Position numbers and translations under genes: made by a program
Shown: positions 6,685 to 15,557 of the stretch, piece by piece
Position numbering within the stretch: position 1 is the stretch's first letter
How the letters are laid out: each line of letters begins with the position of its first letter
Assembly: GCA_905236875.1 (NCBI GenBank)
Contig: CAJOQT010000016.1
Span: forward strand, 1 to 34,424
DNA: 34,424 nucleotides
Direction: 5' to 3'
From: an uncultured Prevotella sp.
GTDB taxonomy: Bacteria; Bacteroidota; Bacteroidia; Bacteroidales; Bacteroidaceae
Notes under the pieces: model-generated
What the model saw: the letters and a program-made list of their open reading frames with translations, nothing else
The model's database searches: none
What the model was told of the DNA's origin: nothing

Positions 6685-9180
6685 ATGAGACTTCGGCTAC
6701 AACAAATTCTTTTGACGCTTTCTTTCCTGCCACTCTTGTCACAGGCAGTGATTCCTGATATCAGATTCCGCAGGCTCGACACGCGAGACGGCTTGTCGAA
6801 CTCGCAGGTGAACAGCATACTACGTGATTCACAAGGTTTCGTGTGGCTGCCGACGCCCTTCGGACTGTGCCGTTACGACGGCTACCGTTTCCGTACGTTC
6901 TACTCTTTCGAGAGCGACTCGGCATCAATCCGTTCCAACCGTGTGATGAATGTGATGGAGGCCTTCGACGGCCGTCTGTGGCTGGACCACGGCATGAACT
7001 ATGCCATCTATGACCCCATGACTGAAACAGTAATACGATGGCCCAACCAGACACTGGCAGAGTACGATATCACGGGTGGTACCGAGCACCTGTACATCGA
7101 CCCCGAGACGAAGCGTATGTACGTAAAGTCATGGGACAAGGGATACTTCATCTACGACCCGAAGGCCGGGAAACTCATCAACATGCCCTTCGGCTATATG
7201 GAGGGTGAGTTTCCGAAGGAGTTCGGCATCATGTGCTATGCCCGTTCAAAGGAAGGCATGCTGCTGGTGTCGAACCTGGGTGAGCTGATGTGCATTGACG
7301 ACCAGAAGGGCAAGGTGCTGTGGAAAGAGAACTATGTGAGGCGCAGCCTGCAAGACACCTATAACGACTATTGGCTCTACTACGACAAGGATGGCATTAC
7401 GTGGGTCATCACCCACTCTACGGGTACCTATATCTATGTGCCCCAGGACAAGCGCTGGTACACGTCACTGACAGAACTGATGCGTGCCAAGGGCTTTCAG
7501 AATGTGCCCGACGACATCTTCGTCTGGGAGGTGCGTTACGACAAGAAGGGCTATCTGTGGGTGGCTACAGACCACATGGGTGTGCTGCTGCTTGACTTCA
7601 AGAACAAGGAATGGCGTCAGTTTACCAACGTAAAGGGCGACGAGACCTCCTTGCCCGACATCACGGCCAAGCATCTCTACGAGGATCAGCTGGGGCGTAT
7701 GTGGGTAGCAACCTACAAGAACGGCGTGGCGATGAGTGCCGATGCCATGTCGAACTTCTCAAGCCTGGAGCTGGGCGACATCAATGCCATCACGGAGGAC
7801 CTTGACGGCCACTACTGGCTGGGACTGAACTCCGGTGGCATTCTGAAGGTCAATCCCGTGACGATGGAGATCGAGGAACGCTACGACAAGCACAGCATGG
7901 GCGCGATGAACGACGTCATCGTAGGCAGCTATACGGCCAAGGATGGTACGCTGTGGTTCGGTACATGGGAGGGTGGCCTCATCTCTTATTGCAACGGACA
8001 GTGGAAGAACTATACGGCAGCTATGCCGGGCAGTGCCTTCGCGACCAACAATGTGTGGGGAATCACCGAAGACTACTGGGGAAACATCTGGGCCGGCGTA
8101 CTGGGCGGCGGCGTAGTACGCATCGACAAGAAGACAGGCAGCCAGCGTTCCTGGACCACCAAGAACTCCACCATCAAGACCGACTGGACCAACAGCATAT
8201 CGAGGGCAGCCAACCAATGTATATTATTAGGAAACTCTGAATACTGCACGCTGGTGAACCCCCAGACCATGAAACTGATCAACATACCGCTGCCCCACGA
8301 CGAAACATCCTATACCATATCGGCATCTACTACACAGGCGGTGATGGATGCCAGAGGGCTCATCTGGCAGGGATCCGCATCGGGTGTCAACGTATTCGAC
8401 CGCAAGACGGGACAAAGTACGCTGCTCGACATGAGGTCAGGCTTCTATGGCAACAGCGTCGTAGCGTTGACGGAAGATTCGCGTGGCACGATATGGGCAG
8501 TGACGGATCATGGAGTCTCGAATATCACCCCCCAGCAGGAAAATGGCATCTGGACGTTTGCCGTGCGCAGCTATAACGAACGCGACGGTCTGCAGCCAGG
8601 CCCCTTTAACCAGCGTGCTGTCTATTACTCGAAGAAAGGCATGTTGTTGGTTGGCGGACAGGACGGTCTGGACATCATCAACACACGCGAGCTGGCCAAC
8701 AGCAGCAAGGAGGAGAAACCTGTTTTCAGCGGACTGGTCATCTACAACAAGCTTATCGAGGCAGGTCATGAATACGACGGGCATGTCATCTTGAAGAAGG
8801 CTTTGTTCAAATGCGATGAACTGAACCTGAAATACGACGAGAACCACTTTACCATCCAGATGGCTTCTGACGATGGCGGTGTGAAAAACGGCACACGTTT
8901 CATCTACCGGCTGGAGGGCTATGACGACACCTGGGTGAAGACAGAGGCCGTGAATCCCAACATCAGCTACATGGGACTTCCAGAAGGTTCATATACCCTT
9001 TGCGTACGCATGTTCAAGGATGACGGCACGATGGGCGAACATGAAAGCCGCCTCGACATCACCATCGGTTCACCCTGGTATCGCTCCTGGTGGGCTTGGC
9101 TGCTCTACCTGCTACTGGCGGCAGGAGCCTTGTGGATGCTGATCTTTGGCGTTTTTAAACGAAAGCGGCACTTTTGTTGA
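6685..9180 (+). CDS. Periplasmic sensor half of a hybrid two-component regulator, kinase missing
   Basis: An 831-residue protein with a signal peptide (RLQQILLTLSFLPLLSQA) followed by about nine beta-propeller blades with the Reg_prop pattern, for example DSQGFVWLPTPFG, DKKGYLWVATDHMG, DQLGRMWVATYKNG and DYWGNIWAGVLGGG. Next come a Y_Y_Y-type domain (FIYRLEGYDDTWV) and one membrane helix (WWAWLLYLLLAAGALWMLIF). In hybrid two-component systems this is followed by histidine kinase, receiver and AraC-type domains; here the chain stops ten residues after the helix (VFKRKRHFC). No kinase remnant follows; instead there are 22-base tandem repeats and then the convergent hisS. The gene is probably a degraded sensor, though a free signalling role cannot be excluded. 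It is divergent from the esterase, as in a polysaccharide utilisation locus. Confidence 0.85.
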   Translation: MRLRLQQILLTLSFLPLLSQAVIPDIRFRRLDTRDGLSNSQVNSILRDSQGFVWLPTPFGLCRYDGYRFRTFYSFESDSASIRSNRVMNVMEAFDGRLWLDHGMNYAIYDPMTETVIRWPNQTLAEYDITGGTEHLYIDPETKRMYVKSWDKGYFIYDPKAGKLINMPFGYMEGEFPKEFGIMCYARSKEGMLLVSNLGELMCIDDQKGKVLWKENYVRRSLQDTYNDYWLYYDKDGITWVITHSTGTYIYVPQDKRWYTSLTELMRAKGFQNVPDDIFVWEVRYDKKGYLWVATDHMGVLLLDFKNKEWRQFTNVKGDETSLPDITAKHLYEDQLGRMWVATYKNGVAMSADAMSNFSSLELGDINAITEDLDGHYWLGLNSGGILKVNPVTMEIEERYDKHSMGAMNDVIVGSYTAKDGTLWFGTWEGGLISYCNGQWKNYTAAMPGSAFATNNVWGITEDYWGNIWAGVLGGGVVRIDKKTGSQRSWTTKNSTIKTDWTNSISRAANQCILLGNSEYCTLVNPQTMKLINIPLPHDETSYTISASTTQAVMDARGLIWQGSASGVNVFDRKTGQSTLLDMRSGFYGNSVVALTEDSRGTIWAVTDHGVSNITPQQENGIWTFAVRSYNERDGLQPGPFNQRAVYYSKKGMLLVGGQDGLDIINTRELANSSKEEKPVFSGLVIYNKLIEAGHEYDGHVILKKALFKCDELNLKYDENHFTIQMASDDGGVKNGTRFIYRLEGYDDTWVKTEAVNPNISYMGLPEGSYTLCVRMFKDDGTMGEHESRLDITIGSPWYRSWWAWLLYLLLAAGALWMLIFGVFKRKRHFC

Positions 9181-9296
9181 AGAAGACCTTAGCTTTTGCT
9201 ATAGGAAAACCTTTGATTTTGTTGAAGGAGACCTTTGCCTTTGTTGAAGGAAACCTTTGCCTTTGTTGAAGAAGACTTTTACTCTTGCTGAATGTC
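9166..9296 (+). repeat. 22-bp imperfect tandem repeat following the truncated sensor
   Basis: Units are 9188-9210, 9211-9232, 9233-9254, 9255-9276 and a degraded one at 9277-9296, with a partial unit overlapping the sensor stop. The consensus is close to CTTTGCCTTTGTTGAAGGAAAC. The block occupies the position where the kinase domain would begin. Confidence 0.8.
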
Positions 9297-9356
9297 TTAT
9301 TTTAAATAAGACAAAGAGAATTGTGCGATAATTCTCCTCGAATTACCGCACAATTC
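9294..9356. terminator. Paired hairpins between the convergent sensor gene and hisS
   Basis: A 9-base perfect palindrome with a one-base loop (9294-9302 / 9304-9312) is followed by a 16-base stem with one mismatch (9318-9333 / 9341-9356, loop 9334-9340). The second stem has a pyrimidine-rich CTCTTTGTC on its minus-strand side. These may end transcription from both directions; neither has a long U run. Confidence 0.5.
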
Positions 9357-9376
9357 AACCCGTTTGGAGGCACTTA

Positions 9377-10780
9377 TTATTTTACCCTTTCGATGATCTC
9401 TTCGATGGTGAGCATCTGCTGTTCACCCGTTTCCATATTCTTCAGCGTCAGCTTGCCCTCGTTCATCTCGTTCTCTCCTGCAAGCACGACGAAAGGTATC
9501 TGCTTGGCGTTGGCATACGACATCTGCTTCTTCATCTTGGCACTGTCGGGATACAACTCGGCACGAATGCCTCGTGCGCGTACCATATTTATATATGGCA
9601 GGCAGTAGGCAGTCTCCTTCTCACCGAAGTTGATGAAAAGCAGCTGCGTAGTGTTCACACTCTCCTTGGGATAGAGGTCGAGCTGGTTGAGCACGTCATA
9701 GATGCGGTCGGCACCAAACGAGATGCCCACGCCGGAGAGCCCGGGCATGCCGAAGATACCCGTCAGATTGTCATAGCGTCCGCCACCAGTGATGCTGCCC
9801 ATCTCAACATCGAGTGCCTTGACCTCGAAGATGGCACCGGTGTAGTAGTTCAGACCGCGGGCCAGAGTCAGATCGAGCTGAAGCTCATTCTTCAATTGAG
9901 AATTGAGATTTGAGATTTGAGAATGATGATTACCGCCAAGTACACCAAGAATATAACGCAGTTCCTCCACGCCCTTCAGACCAGTCTCACTGTCCTTCAG
10001 GACTTCGGCGATGGTCGAGAGTTTCTCGTCGTTGGTTCCAGAGAGCATGATGATGGGTTGCAGCTTGGCTATCTGTTCCTCAGTCAGCCCGTCCTCGCGA
10101 AGCTCCTGGTTGACATTGTCAATACCAATCTTGTCAAGCTTGTCGATGGCGACGGTGATATCCACAATCTTGTCGGCAGCACCGATAACCTCGGCAATGC
10201 CAGAAAGGATCTTGCGGTTGTTGATCTTGATCTGCACGCGAATACCGAAGCGGCTGAATACCGTATCGATAATCTGCATCAGTTCCACCTCGTTGAGTAG
10301 CGAGTCACTGCCTACCACGTCGGCATCACACTGATAGAACTCACGGTAGCGGCCTTTCTGCGGACGGTCGGCACGCCACACGGGCTGAATCTGATAGCGC
10401 TTGAAGGGCAGCTGCAGCTCCTCGCGGTGCATCACCACGTAACGGGCGAAGGGAACGGTCAGGTCGTAGCGCAGACCTTTCTCACACATCTTGGAGGCAA
10501 GATGATTTGAGATTTGAGGATTGAGATTTGAGATTTGTGATATATCCTCATCCGTCAGTTTTGAGAGGAAATCGCCAGAATTGAGTACCTTAAACAGAAG
10601 TTTGTCGCCTTCCTCGCCGTATTTGCCCATCAGCGTCTGCAGCGTCTCCATAGCAGGAGTCTCTATCTGCTGGAAGCCATAGAGTGCATAGACCTGACGG
10701 ATGGTATCAAAGATATAGTTGCGCTTGGCCATCTCGATGGGACCGAAGTCGCGAGTTCCTTTGGGAATAGTTGGTTTCAT
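9377..10780 (-). CDS. hisS: Histidyl-tRNA synthetase
   Basis: A 467-residue class II aminoacyl-tRNA synthetase that attaches histidine to its tRNA. Visible signatures are [12 protein letters not shown], motif 2 [15 protein letters not shown], the histidine-binding [26 protein letters not shown] and motif 3 [15 protein letters not shown]. The start at 10780 ([14 protein letters not shown]) matches the normal N-terminus; an in-frame start 15 bases earlier is less likely. The gene follows purA by 20 bases and probably shares its transcript. Two unusual insertions, [11 protein letters not shown] at about residues 81-92 and [11 protein letters not shown] at about 286-296, are encoded by heptamer arrays that a typical Bacteroidales HisRS, as I remember it, does not have. 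Confidence 0.97.
   Translation of the reverse strand: MKPTIPKGTRDFGPIEMAKRNYIFDTIRQVYALYGFQQIETPAMETLQTLMGKYGEEGDKLLFKVLNSGDFLSKLTDEDISQISNLNPQISNHLASKMCEKGLRYDLTVPFARYVVMHREELQLPFKRYQIQPVWRADRPQKGRYREFYQCDADVVGSDSLLNEVELMQIIDTVFSRFGIRVQIKINNRKILSGIAEVIGAADKIVDITVAIDKLDKIGIDNVNQELREDGLTEEQIAKLQPIIMLSGTNDEKLSTIAEVLKDSETGLKGVEELRYILGVLGGNHHSQISNLNSQLKNELQLDLTLARGLNYYTGAIFEVKALDVEMGSITGGGRYDNLTGIFGMPGLSGVGISFGADRIYDVLNQLDLYPKESVNTTQLLFINFGEKETAYCLPYINMVRARGIRAELYPDSAKMKKQMSYANAKQIPFVVLAGENEMNEGKLTLKNMETGEQQMLTIEEIIERVK
9891..9930 (-). repeat. Heptamer array inside hisS (second site)
   Basis: The plus strand reads ATTGAGA-TTTGAGA-TTTGAGA; the sense strand is therefore a TCTCAAA array, encoding QISNLNSQ in HisRS just before the conserved ARGLNYYTG segment. 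Confidence 0.8.
10504..10538 (-). repeat. Heptamer array inside hisS (first site)
   Basis: Five adjacent heptamers on the plus strand (ATTTGAG, ATTTGAG, GATTGAG, ATTTGAG, ATTTGTG). The sense strand encodes [11 protein letters not shown], just before the conserved [15 protein letters not shown] segment. Confidence 0.85.
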
Positions 10781-10800
10781 AACTATATTAAACATTAATT

Positions 10801-12084
10801 CTATCGTCTCTCGATGGTTTGTTCCCTGTCGGGACCAATGGAAATGATGACAATGGGGGTCTCAAGCTCCTTTTCGAGGAACTGGATGTAATCACGGAAA
10901 GCCTTGGGGAACTGCTCTTCCGAGGTAAACTTCGTCATATCGGTCTGCCAGCCGGGCAGCTCCTCATAGACCGGTTCAATGCCCTGCTCGATGTTGTAGG
11001 GGAAGTCACGGGTCTCCACTCCATTCACCTTATAGGCTGTACATGCCTTGATGGTGGGGAAGCCGTCAAGCACGTCACTCTTCATCATGATGAGCTTCGT
11101 GACACCGTTAACCATGATGGCATAACGCAGTGCCACGAGGTCTATCCATCCGCAGCGACGCTCACGACCCGTCACGGCACCATACTCATGACCGAGGGCG
11201 CGAATCCTGGCTCCCGTCTCGTCAAACAGCTCCGTGGGGAACGGGCCGGCACCGACGCGGGTACAATAGGCTTTCATGATGCCATAGACGTCACCGATCT
11301 TGTTGGGACCGATACCCAGACCCGTGCAGGCTCCTGCACAGATAGTGTTGCTGGAGGTGACAAACGGATAACTGCCGAAATCGACATCAAGCATCGTACC
11401 CTGCGCACCCTCGCACAGCACACTCTTGCCGCTACGCAGTATGCGATTGATCTCATGCTCAGAATCGACGATGGGGAACTGGCGCAGATACTCAACGCCC
11501 TCGAGCCACTTCTTCTCAACTTCAACAAACTCTGAACTGTCAACACTAAAATCCAAACTCTTCAGGATAGCCTCATGGCGGGCCTTGGCTGCAGCATACT
11601 TCTCGTCGAAGTTCTCCAGAATGTCGCCCACACGCAGACCGTTACGACTTACCTTGTCCGTATAGGTAGGACCGATGCCCTTACCCGTCGTGCCCACCTT
11701 GTTCTTGCCTTTCTGCGCCTCGTAGGCAGCATCGAGCACACGATGGGTCGGCATAATCAGGTGAGCCTTCTTCGAGATATGCAGGCGTGAGCGCAGCTCA
11801 TGACCGCTGGCCTCCAGTGCCTTGGCCTCTTCCATAAACAGATCGGGGGCCAGCACCACACCATTACCGATGATATTTACCTTGCCTCCCTGAAAGATTC
11901 CCGAGGGAATGCTGCGAAGCACATATTTCTGACCTTCGAACTCCAGCGTATGACCGGCATTCGGACCGCCCTGAAAACGGGCTATCACGTCGTAATTGGG
12001 AGTCAGCACATCAACGACTTTGCCTTTTCCCTCATCTCCCCACTGAAGACCCAGCAGGACATCTACTTTTCCTTGATTCACCAT
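10801..12084 (-). CDS. purA: Adenylosuccinate synthetase
   Basis: A 427-residue enzyme of purine synthesis that joins IMP and aspartate with GTP to make adenylosuccinate, the first step toward AMP. The GTP-binding N-terminus [14 protein letters not shown], the GGPNAGHT loop and [14 protein letters not shown] are intact and the length is normal. It lies between fur (83 bases upstream) and hisS (20 bases downstream) on the same strand. No -7 box is seen in the gap after fur, so the three are probably one transcript. A 7-8-7-7-7 spaced heptamer array (12090-12125) ends five bases before the start codon. Confidence 0.97.
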   Translation of the reverse strand: MVNQGKVDVLLGLQWGDEGKGKVVDVLTPNYDVIARFQGGPNAGHTLEFEGQKYVLRSIPSGIFQGGKVNIIGNGVVLAPDLFMEEAKALEASGHELRSRLHISKKAHLIMPTHRVLDAAYEAQKGKNKVGTTGKGIGPTYTDKVSRNGLRVGDILENFDEKYAAAKARHEAILKSLDFSVDSSEFVEVEKKWLEGVEYLRQFPIVDSEHEINRILRSGKSVLCEGAQGTMLDVDFGSYPFVTSSNTICAGACTGLGIGPNKIGDVYGIMKAYCTRVGAGPFPTELFDETGARIRALGHEYGAVTGRERRCGWIDLVALRYAIMVNGVTKLIMMKSDVLDGFPTIKACTAYKVNGVETRDFPYNIEQGIEPVYEELPGWQTDMTKFTSEEQFPKAFRDYIQFLEKELETPIVIISIGPDREQTIERR

Positions 12085-12089
12085 TATTA

Positions 12090-12125
12090 TTTACGATTTA
12101 ACGATTTTCTATTTTCGATTTAATA
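12090..12125 (-). repeat. 7-8-7-7-7 heptamer array just upstream of the purA start
   Basis: On the plus strand the units are TTTACGA, TTTAACGA, TTTTCTA, TTTTCGA and TTTAATA. In the purA mRNA sense this is an A-rich leader with TCGTAAAT ending 5 bases before the ATG. The same spacing occurs before rnfG and rnfD. Confidence 0.7.
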
Positions 12126-12167
12126 CTACAGCGGCAGCCACCTGTTAACTATAGACTGCTCACTATT

Positions 12168-12653
12168 TTACGATTTCTTCGGTATCTGCTGCTGTTTTCG
12201 CTGACGCGTAAGCTTGGCCTGACAGGTGCTGCATATCCCATAGATGTAGAGTGCAAACCCGTCCTTGTGAAAACGCTTGAGATGTTGTCTGTTGATTACC
12301 TTGGTGATTTCTGCCGATTTCAACTCGGTCACCTTGCCGCACATAGTACACACCTGATGGCTGTGGCCATTGTTGTCGTAGCAGGCCTCATAGTGGGTGG
12401 TGCCCTGAAAGCGGTGACGGACGATCAGACGCAATTCAAGAAACAGCTTCAACGTGTTGTAAAGCGTGGCACGACTCACGGGAAAGTTATCCTCGTTAGC
12501 CAGTTTATCTCCCAACTCGTCGAGTGTGAAATGCCCGTCGATATCATATACCGCATCAAGTATCGCATAGCGTTCAGGCGTCTTGCGATGATTGTTCAAC
12601 TCAAGATAGTTGGTCAGTATCTGTCTGACCGAGGGCTTTGCATTCTGTTTCAT
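12168..12653 (-). CDS. fur: Fur family transcriptional repressor
   Basis: A 161-residue metal-responsive regulator. An N-terminal winged helix (residues of about 20-90, with HFTLDELGDKL and VSRATLYNTLKLF as the recognition region) is followed by a metal and dimerisation domain with YEACYDNNGHSHQVC, two CxxC pairs (CTMCGK and CSTCQAK) for structural zinc, and HLKRFHKDGF. The family includes Fur, PerR and Zur; the motifs do not settle which metal is sensed. The C-terminus is short and basic (KQQQIPKKS), and its stop lies in a TTTACGATTT repeat motif. A -7 box lies 30 bases upstream. It probably heads an operon with purA and hisS. Confidence 0.9.
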   Translation of the reverse strand: MKQNAKPSVRQILTNYLELNNHRKTPERYAILDAVYDIDGHFTLDELGDKLANEDNFPVSRATLYNTLKLFLELRLIVRHRFQGTTHYEACYDNNGHSHQVCTMCGKVTELKSAEITKVINRQHLKRFHKDGFALYIYGICSTCQAKLTRQRKQQQIPKKS

Positions 12654-12682
12654 ATTTTGCGTTGGTCTGTCAAAAAGCCGTG

Positions 12683-12690
12683 CAAAGGTA
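12683..12690 (-). promoter_or_regulatory. -7 box upstream of fur
   Basis: TACCTTTG on the minus strand, 30 bases before the ATG. No convincing -33 box is present; the bases upstream are an ATTATGA heptamer array (12712-12732). Confidence 0.45.
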
Positions 12691-12741
12691 CGAAATAAAT
12701 ATCAATTACGGATTATGAATTATGAATTTTTATATCTTTGT

Positions 12742-15396
12742 TTATAAAAAGTCTAAATTAAGGCGTTTCAGTACTGATTTCGCCATACGTTCGTAAATCA
12801 GTCCCAGCTCCGCGAAACGCCGCACGCTCTGCATGGCGGCCTTTCTGACGGGCAGCGACGAGCCTTGCAACGCCACTTCCAACTGGTCGAGATACTCGTT
12901 AATGCCCCGTTCGTTGGGTTCCTGACCGTTCATGAACAAACGGGTCAGCACATGGAAACCGCATAACTGCTCCAGCTCCTTGTCTGACGCCATCCACTGA
13001 TAAGCCTTCGCCGCCGCGTAGGGCAAATGCTGGAAAAGATTCAGCGATGCCTGTTCGGCCATCTCCTGCGAGGGCATCTGCTCCATCCAAATGTCGATAA
13101 CCTCAGGCAGCACCTCATCGGCAGGCATTAGCATGGTAGCCAGAATCTTACATTCGCGCACGTCTTCCTTCCACAGGGCAATGGCTAATAGTTTGAGGTT
13201 TGAGGTTTGAGGTTTGAGATTTGAGGTTTCTTGAGACCTGCGGAACAAACGCCCCTTCGGGTCGAGCGGAAGTTTGAGGTTTGAGGTTTGCGCCTTGATC
13301 TCTTCCGCCTTTTCACGGAGCATGGGCAGCGAGGCTCCCCAGTTGATTTTGTAGTTCAAGCCTTTGTCGCGCATGGACTGGGCGGTCTTGCCATCCATCA
13401 ATTGGCGAAACGACTGCTTGATTTCCTTTATCTGGGAAGGAATATCGTGGGGCTCATGGGACTCATGGGACTCATGGGGCTCATGAGGCACATGAGGCAC
13501 ATGGGAATTATGGGGATTATGAGTTTCTACACTATACTCGCGACTGTAGCGAAGCATCTGGGCGGCATAGTCCTCACTGTAATCTACTGTGATGTCGATG
13601 ATGCTGCCCTCGCTGTCGCGTACCGGTTTCAGCACTGGGTTGATGAAGCCCTTGTAAGGTGCCAGGTTCAGACGTTCATAACGGCGAAGCACCTCTGCAT
13701 GCAAGTCCTCATCGACCGAAATGGCATATTGTTCCACTAACCGCCGGGCCGCCTCATAGTCGCCCTCGCTCTTGATGCGCTGCACCTCAGCCAGCAGACG
13801 GGCAATGAGGCCGCGCAGTGCATCGTAGTCAGTGATACTCACGAAGGTCTTGCCTTCACGGTGAATCATCTGTATGCAGTCGCCCTGTGCATAGCACCAG
13901 CGGGCAATGAGTGCGCGGTTTCGCATGTGTGCCTCTTCAATCTGATGACCAGGTTTAATACGGGTCAGCTGTGTCATCAGGCCATTCATCATATAAGTAT
14001 AGTACTGTGACTTATAGGCCTCCATGTCAGGTGTCAGCCCCAGCTCCACAAGTTTCGGGTCGGCAATATAGTAAAGTGCGAAGAGGTCGGCACGGGCTTC
14101 CTCGATGGTGTTGCCGTATGCCTTCAGCGCATCGGGATCGGTACCTGGCAGCAGCTGTCCGCTCCCGTGTCCCAGACACTCATGCAGGTCGGTATGCAAG
14201 TCGTCGCACACGTCACCGTATTTCCGTATCAGCTCCAGGGTCGCCTCATCGATGACAAACTCCTCCTGGAAGCCGTTGCCGTGAGCGGCACGGTTGTAGG
14301 CCTCCGTGATGTTACCGATGGTGATGCTCTTCGAGCCATACTGTGCACGTATCCAGTCGGCATTGGGCAGATTGATACCAATGGCTGTCGAAGGATATTC
14401 CTCGCCGCCGAGCATTGCCGCACAGATGACATTCGCCGTCACGCCTTTCACCTCTGGCTTGCGGAAACGCGGATCGACGGGCGAGTGATCCTCAAACCAC
14501 TGCGCGTTGCTGCTGATAGTCTGCGTGCGTTTGGTAGCCTCCAGATCCTTGTACTCTACAAGGCCTTCCCACGTGGCTTTGAGTCCAAGCGGGTCGCCAT
14601 ATACCTCGATAAAGCCGTTGATGAAATCTATCTGTCCGTCCAGCTCGCGAACCCATTCGATACAATAGGCATCGAAGACACTGGGGTCGCCTGTCTCGTA
14701 GTAACTGATAAGCAGACCGATGACCTTATGCTGCTGTTCATTCTCGCAGACCTCCTGCGCCTTGCGCAGCCAATGGACAATATGTGCTATGGTTTCCCCA
14801 TAACGCCCTCCGATACGCCACACATCTTCTTCTATGCGGCCGTTACGCTTGACGAGGGTTGAGTTGAGGGGAAATCTCAACTCGCACTGTTCCACCTCCT
14901 GCTGTGTCACGCCGTCGTAGAAATTGCAGGCAGAAGTAACGACAAGGTCTTCGCCGTCAGCTTTGTTCACACGTTTCGGGAAGAATGCCGGATCGAAGAT
15001 GACACGCTCCAAAGCTCCCTCTTCAGTCCCTCCGAGGGGAGAAACCTGACGAAGATATTCTGGTGAGAAATCCGGCATGAACTTCTCACAGCCGTAATGA
15101 TGGTAGATGCCGTTAGAGAACCACACACGCTTGAGGTAGGTTTCCAGAGCACGAAACTCCTCCGTATCACGGTCAATGGTCCCGCTGGTGTAAATCTGTT
15201 CCAACAACCTGCGTATCTGCAGATTGTAGCGTCCGTTCTGGTCGAATGTGATGTCACGTCCCCAAAGCGTCGCCTCCGACAGGTAATAGATATATTCCTT
15301 CTGACGCAGCGTCAGGTTCTCAAAGCCATTCAGACGGTAGCGCAGCATCTGCACATCGGCAAAACGCTCTTTCGTTGCATATTCAAATGTTGTCAT
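12742..15396 (-). CDS. Dipeptidyl peptidase III with C-terminal AlkD/HEAT-like domain
   Basis: An 884-residue metallopeptidase (family M49) that removes dipeptides from peptide N-termini. The zinc motif HECLGH (His405-His410) and the second motif EEARADLFALYYIAD are both present. No signal peptide is seen with the start at 15396 (MTTFEYATKERFADV); an upstream in-frame start would include the -7 box. Residues of about 737-884 (LLAIALWKEDVREC to the end) form helical repeats resembling DNA-alkylation-repair AlkD/HEAT domains, a fusion known in Porphyromonas DPP III. The linker (about residues 620-736) contains three in-frame repeats: a His/Pro-rich nonamer array and two heptamer arrays. A small palindromic insert lies at about residues 118-127. 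It is divergent from the C10 protease gene. Confidence 0.93.
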   Translation of the reverse strand: MTTFEYATKERFADVQMLRYRLNGFENLTLRQKEYIYYLSEATLWGRDITFDQNGRYNLQIRRLLEQIYTSGTIDRDTEEFRALETYLKRVWFSNGIYHHYGCEKFMPDFSPEYLRQVSPLGGTEEGALERVIFDPAFFPKRVNKADGEDLVVTSACNFYDGVTQQEVEQCELRFPLNSTLVKRNGRIEEDVWRIGGRYGETIAHIVHWLRKAQEVCENEQQHKVIGLLISYYETGDPSVFDAYCIEWVRELDGQIDFINGFIEVYGDPLGLKATWEGLVEYKDLEATKRTQTISSNAQWFEDHSPVDPRFRKPEVKGVTANVICAAMLGGEEYPSTAIGINLPNADWIRAQYGSKSITIGNITEAYNRAAHGNGFQEEFVIDEATLELIRKYGDVCDDLHTDLHECLGHGSGQLLPGTDPDALKAYGNTIEEARADLFALYYIADPKLVELGLTPDMEAYKSQYYTYMMNGLMTQLTRIKPGHQIEEAHMRNRALIARWCYAQGDCIQMIHREGKTFVSITDYDALRGLIARLLAEVQRIKSEGDYEAARRLVEQYAISVDEDLHAEVLRRYERLNLAPYKGFINPVLKPVRDSEGSIIDITVDYSEDYAAQMLRYSREYSVETHNPHNSHVPHVPHEPHESHESHEPHDIPSQIKEIKQSFRQLMDGKTAQSMRDKGLNYKINWGASLPMLREKAEEIKAQTSNLKLPLDPKGRLFRRSQETSNLKPQTSNLKLLAIALWKEDVRECKILATMLMPADEVLPEVIDIWMEQMPSQEMAEQASLNLFQHLPYAAAKAYQWMASDKELEQLCGFHVLTRLFMNGQEPNERGINEYLDQLEVALQGSSLPVRKAAMQSVRRFAELGLIYERMAKSVLKRLNLDFL
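13191..13293 (-). repeat. Two heptamer arrays in the DPP III linker
   Basis: On the plus strand 13191-13230 is GTTTGAG repeated with small changes, and 13271-13290 carries two to three more units. The sense strand encodes QTSNLK and ETSNLKPQTSNLKL, a heptapeptide period. The 35 bases between the arrays encode LDPKGRLFRRSQ. Confidence 0.85.
13448..13525 (-). repeat. Nonamer tandem repeat encoding a His/Pro linker in DPP III
   Basis: About eight copies of a 9-base unit close to CTCATGGGA on the plus strand. The sense strand encodes the tripeptide series HNPHNSHVPHVPHEPHESHE. It lies at about residues 624-650, before the C-terminal domain. Confidence 0.85.
15015..15041 (-). repeat. Small GC-rich palindromic insert in the DPP III catalytic part
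   Basis: The sense strand reads CCCCTCGGAGGGACTGAAGA and encodes SPLGGTEEG at about residues 118-127. The sequence resembles the GC-rich inserts in the esterase (PSGGDREGTEE). Confidence 0.45.
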
Positions 15397-15420
15397 GTCT
15401 CCATTTATATTTTCAGGCAG

Positions 15421-15428
15421 CAAAGGTA
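15421..15428 (-). promoter_or_regulatory. -7 box upstream of the DPP III gene
   Basis: TACCTTTG on the minus strand, 24 bases before the ATG at 15396. No clear -33 box is seen at the expected distance. Confidence 0.45.
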
Positions 15429-15501
15429 CAAAATTTCGATGAAGTAAGGATAAAAACACACTCATTATTTATAGGGCGAAAGAAAAAAAGGCGTAAATCA
15501 T

Positions 15502-15532
15502 TTTGTGCTTTCGTCAGAAATACATATCTTTG
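15502..15532 (+). promoter_or_regulatory. Promoter of the C10 protease gene
   Basis: TTTG (15502-15505), 19-base spacer, TATCTTTG (15525-15532), 25 bases before the ATG. Both boxes match the consensus. Confidence 0.75.
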
Positions 15533-15557
15533 CACAATTCTATTAAATAACATCAAT

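Noticed and set aside
12733..12740. A TATCTTTG box on the plus strand beyond fur
   Set aside because: It would drive transcription antisense into the DPP III gene with no plus-strand gene to serve; chance match in AT-rich repeat.
9891..13525. CRISPR array, considered because of the repeated short units
   Set aside because: Units are contiguous 7- or 9-base repeats inside open genes, without spacers, leader or cas genes.
14167..14862. A 231-codon plus-strand frame inside the DPP III gene
   Set aside because: It lies over the HECLGH catalytic region of DPP III and has no independent signal.
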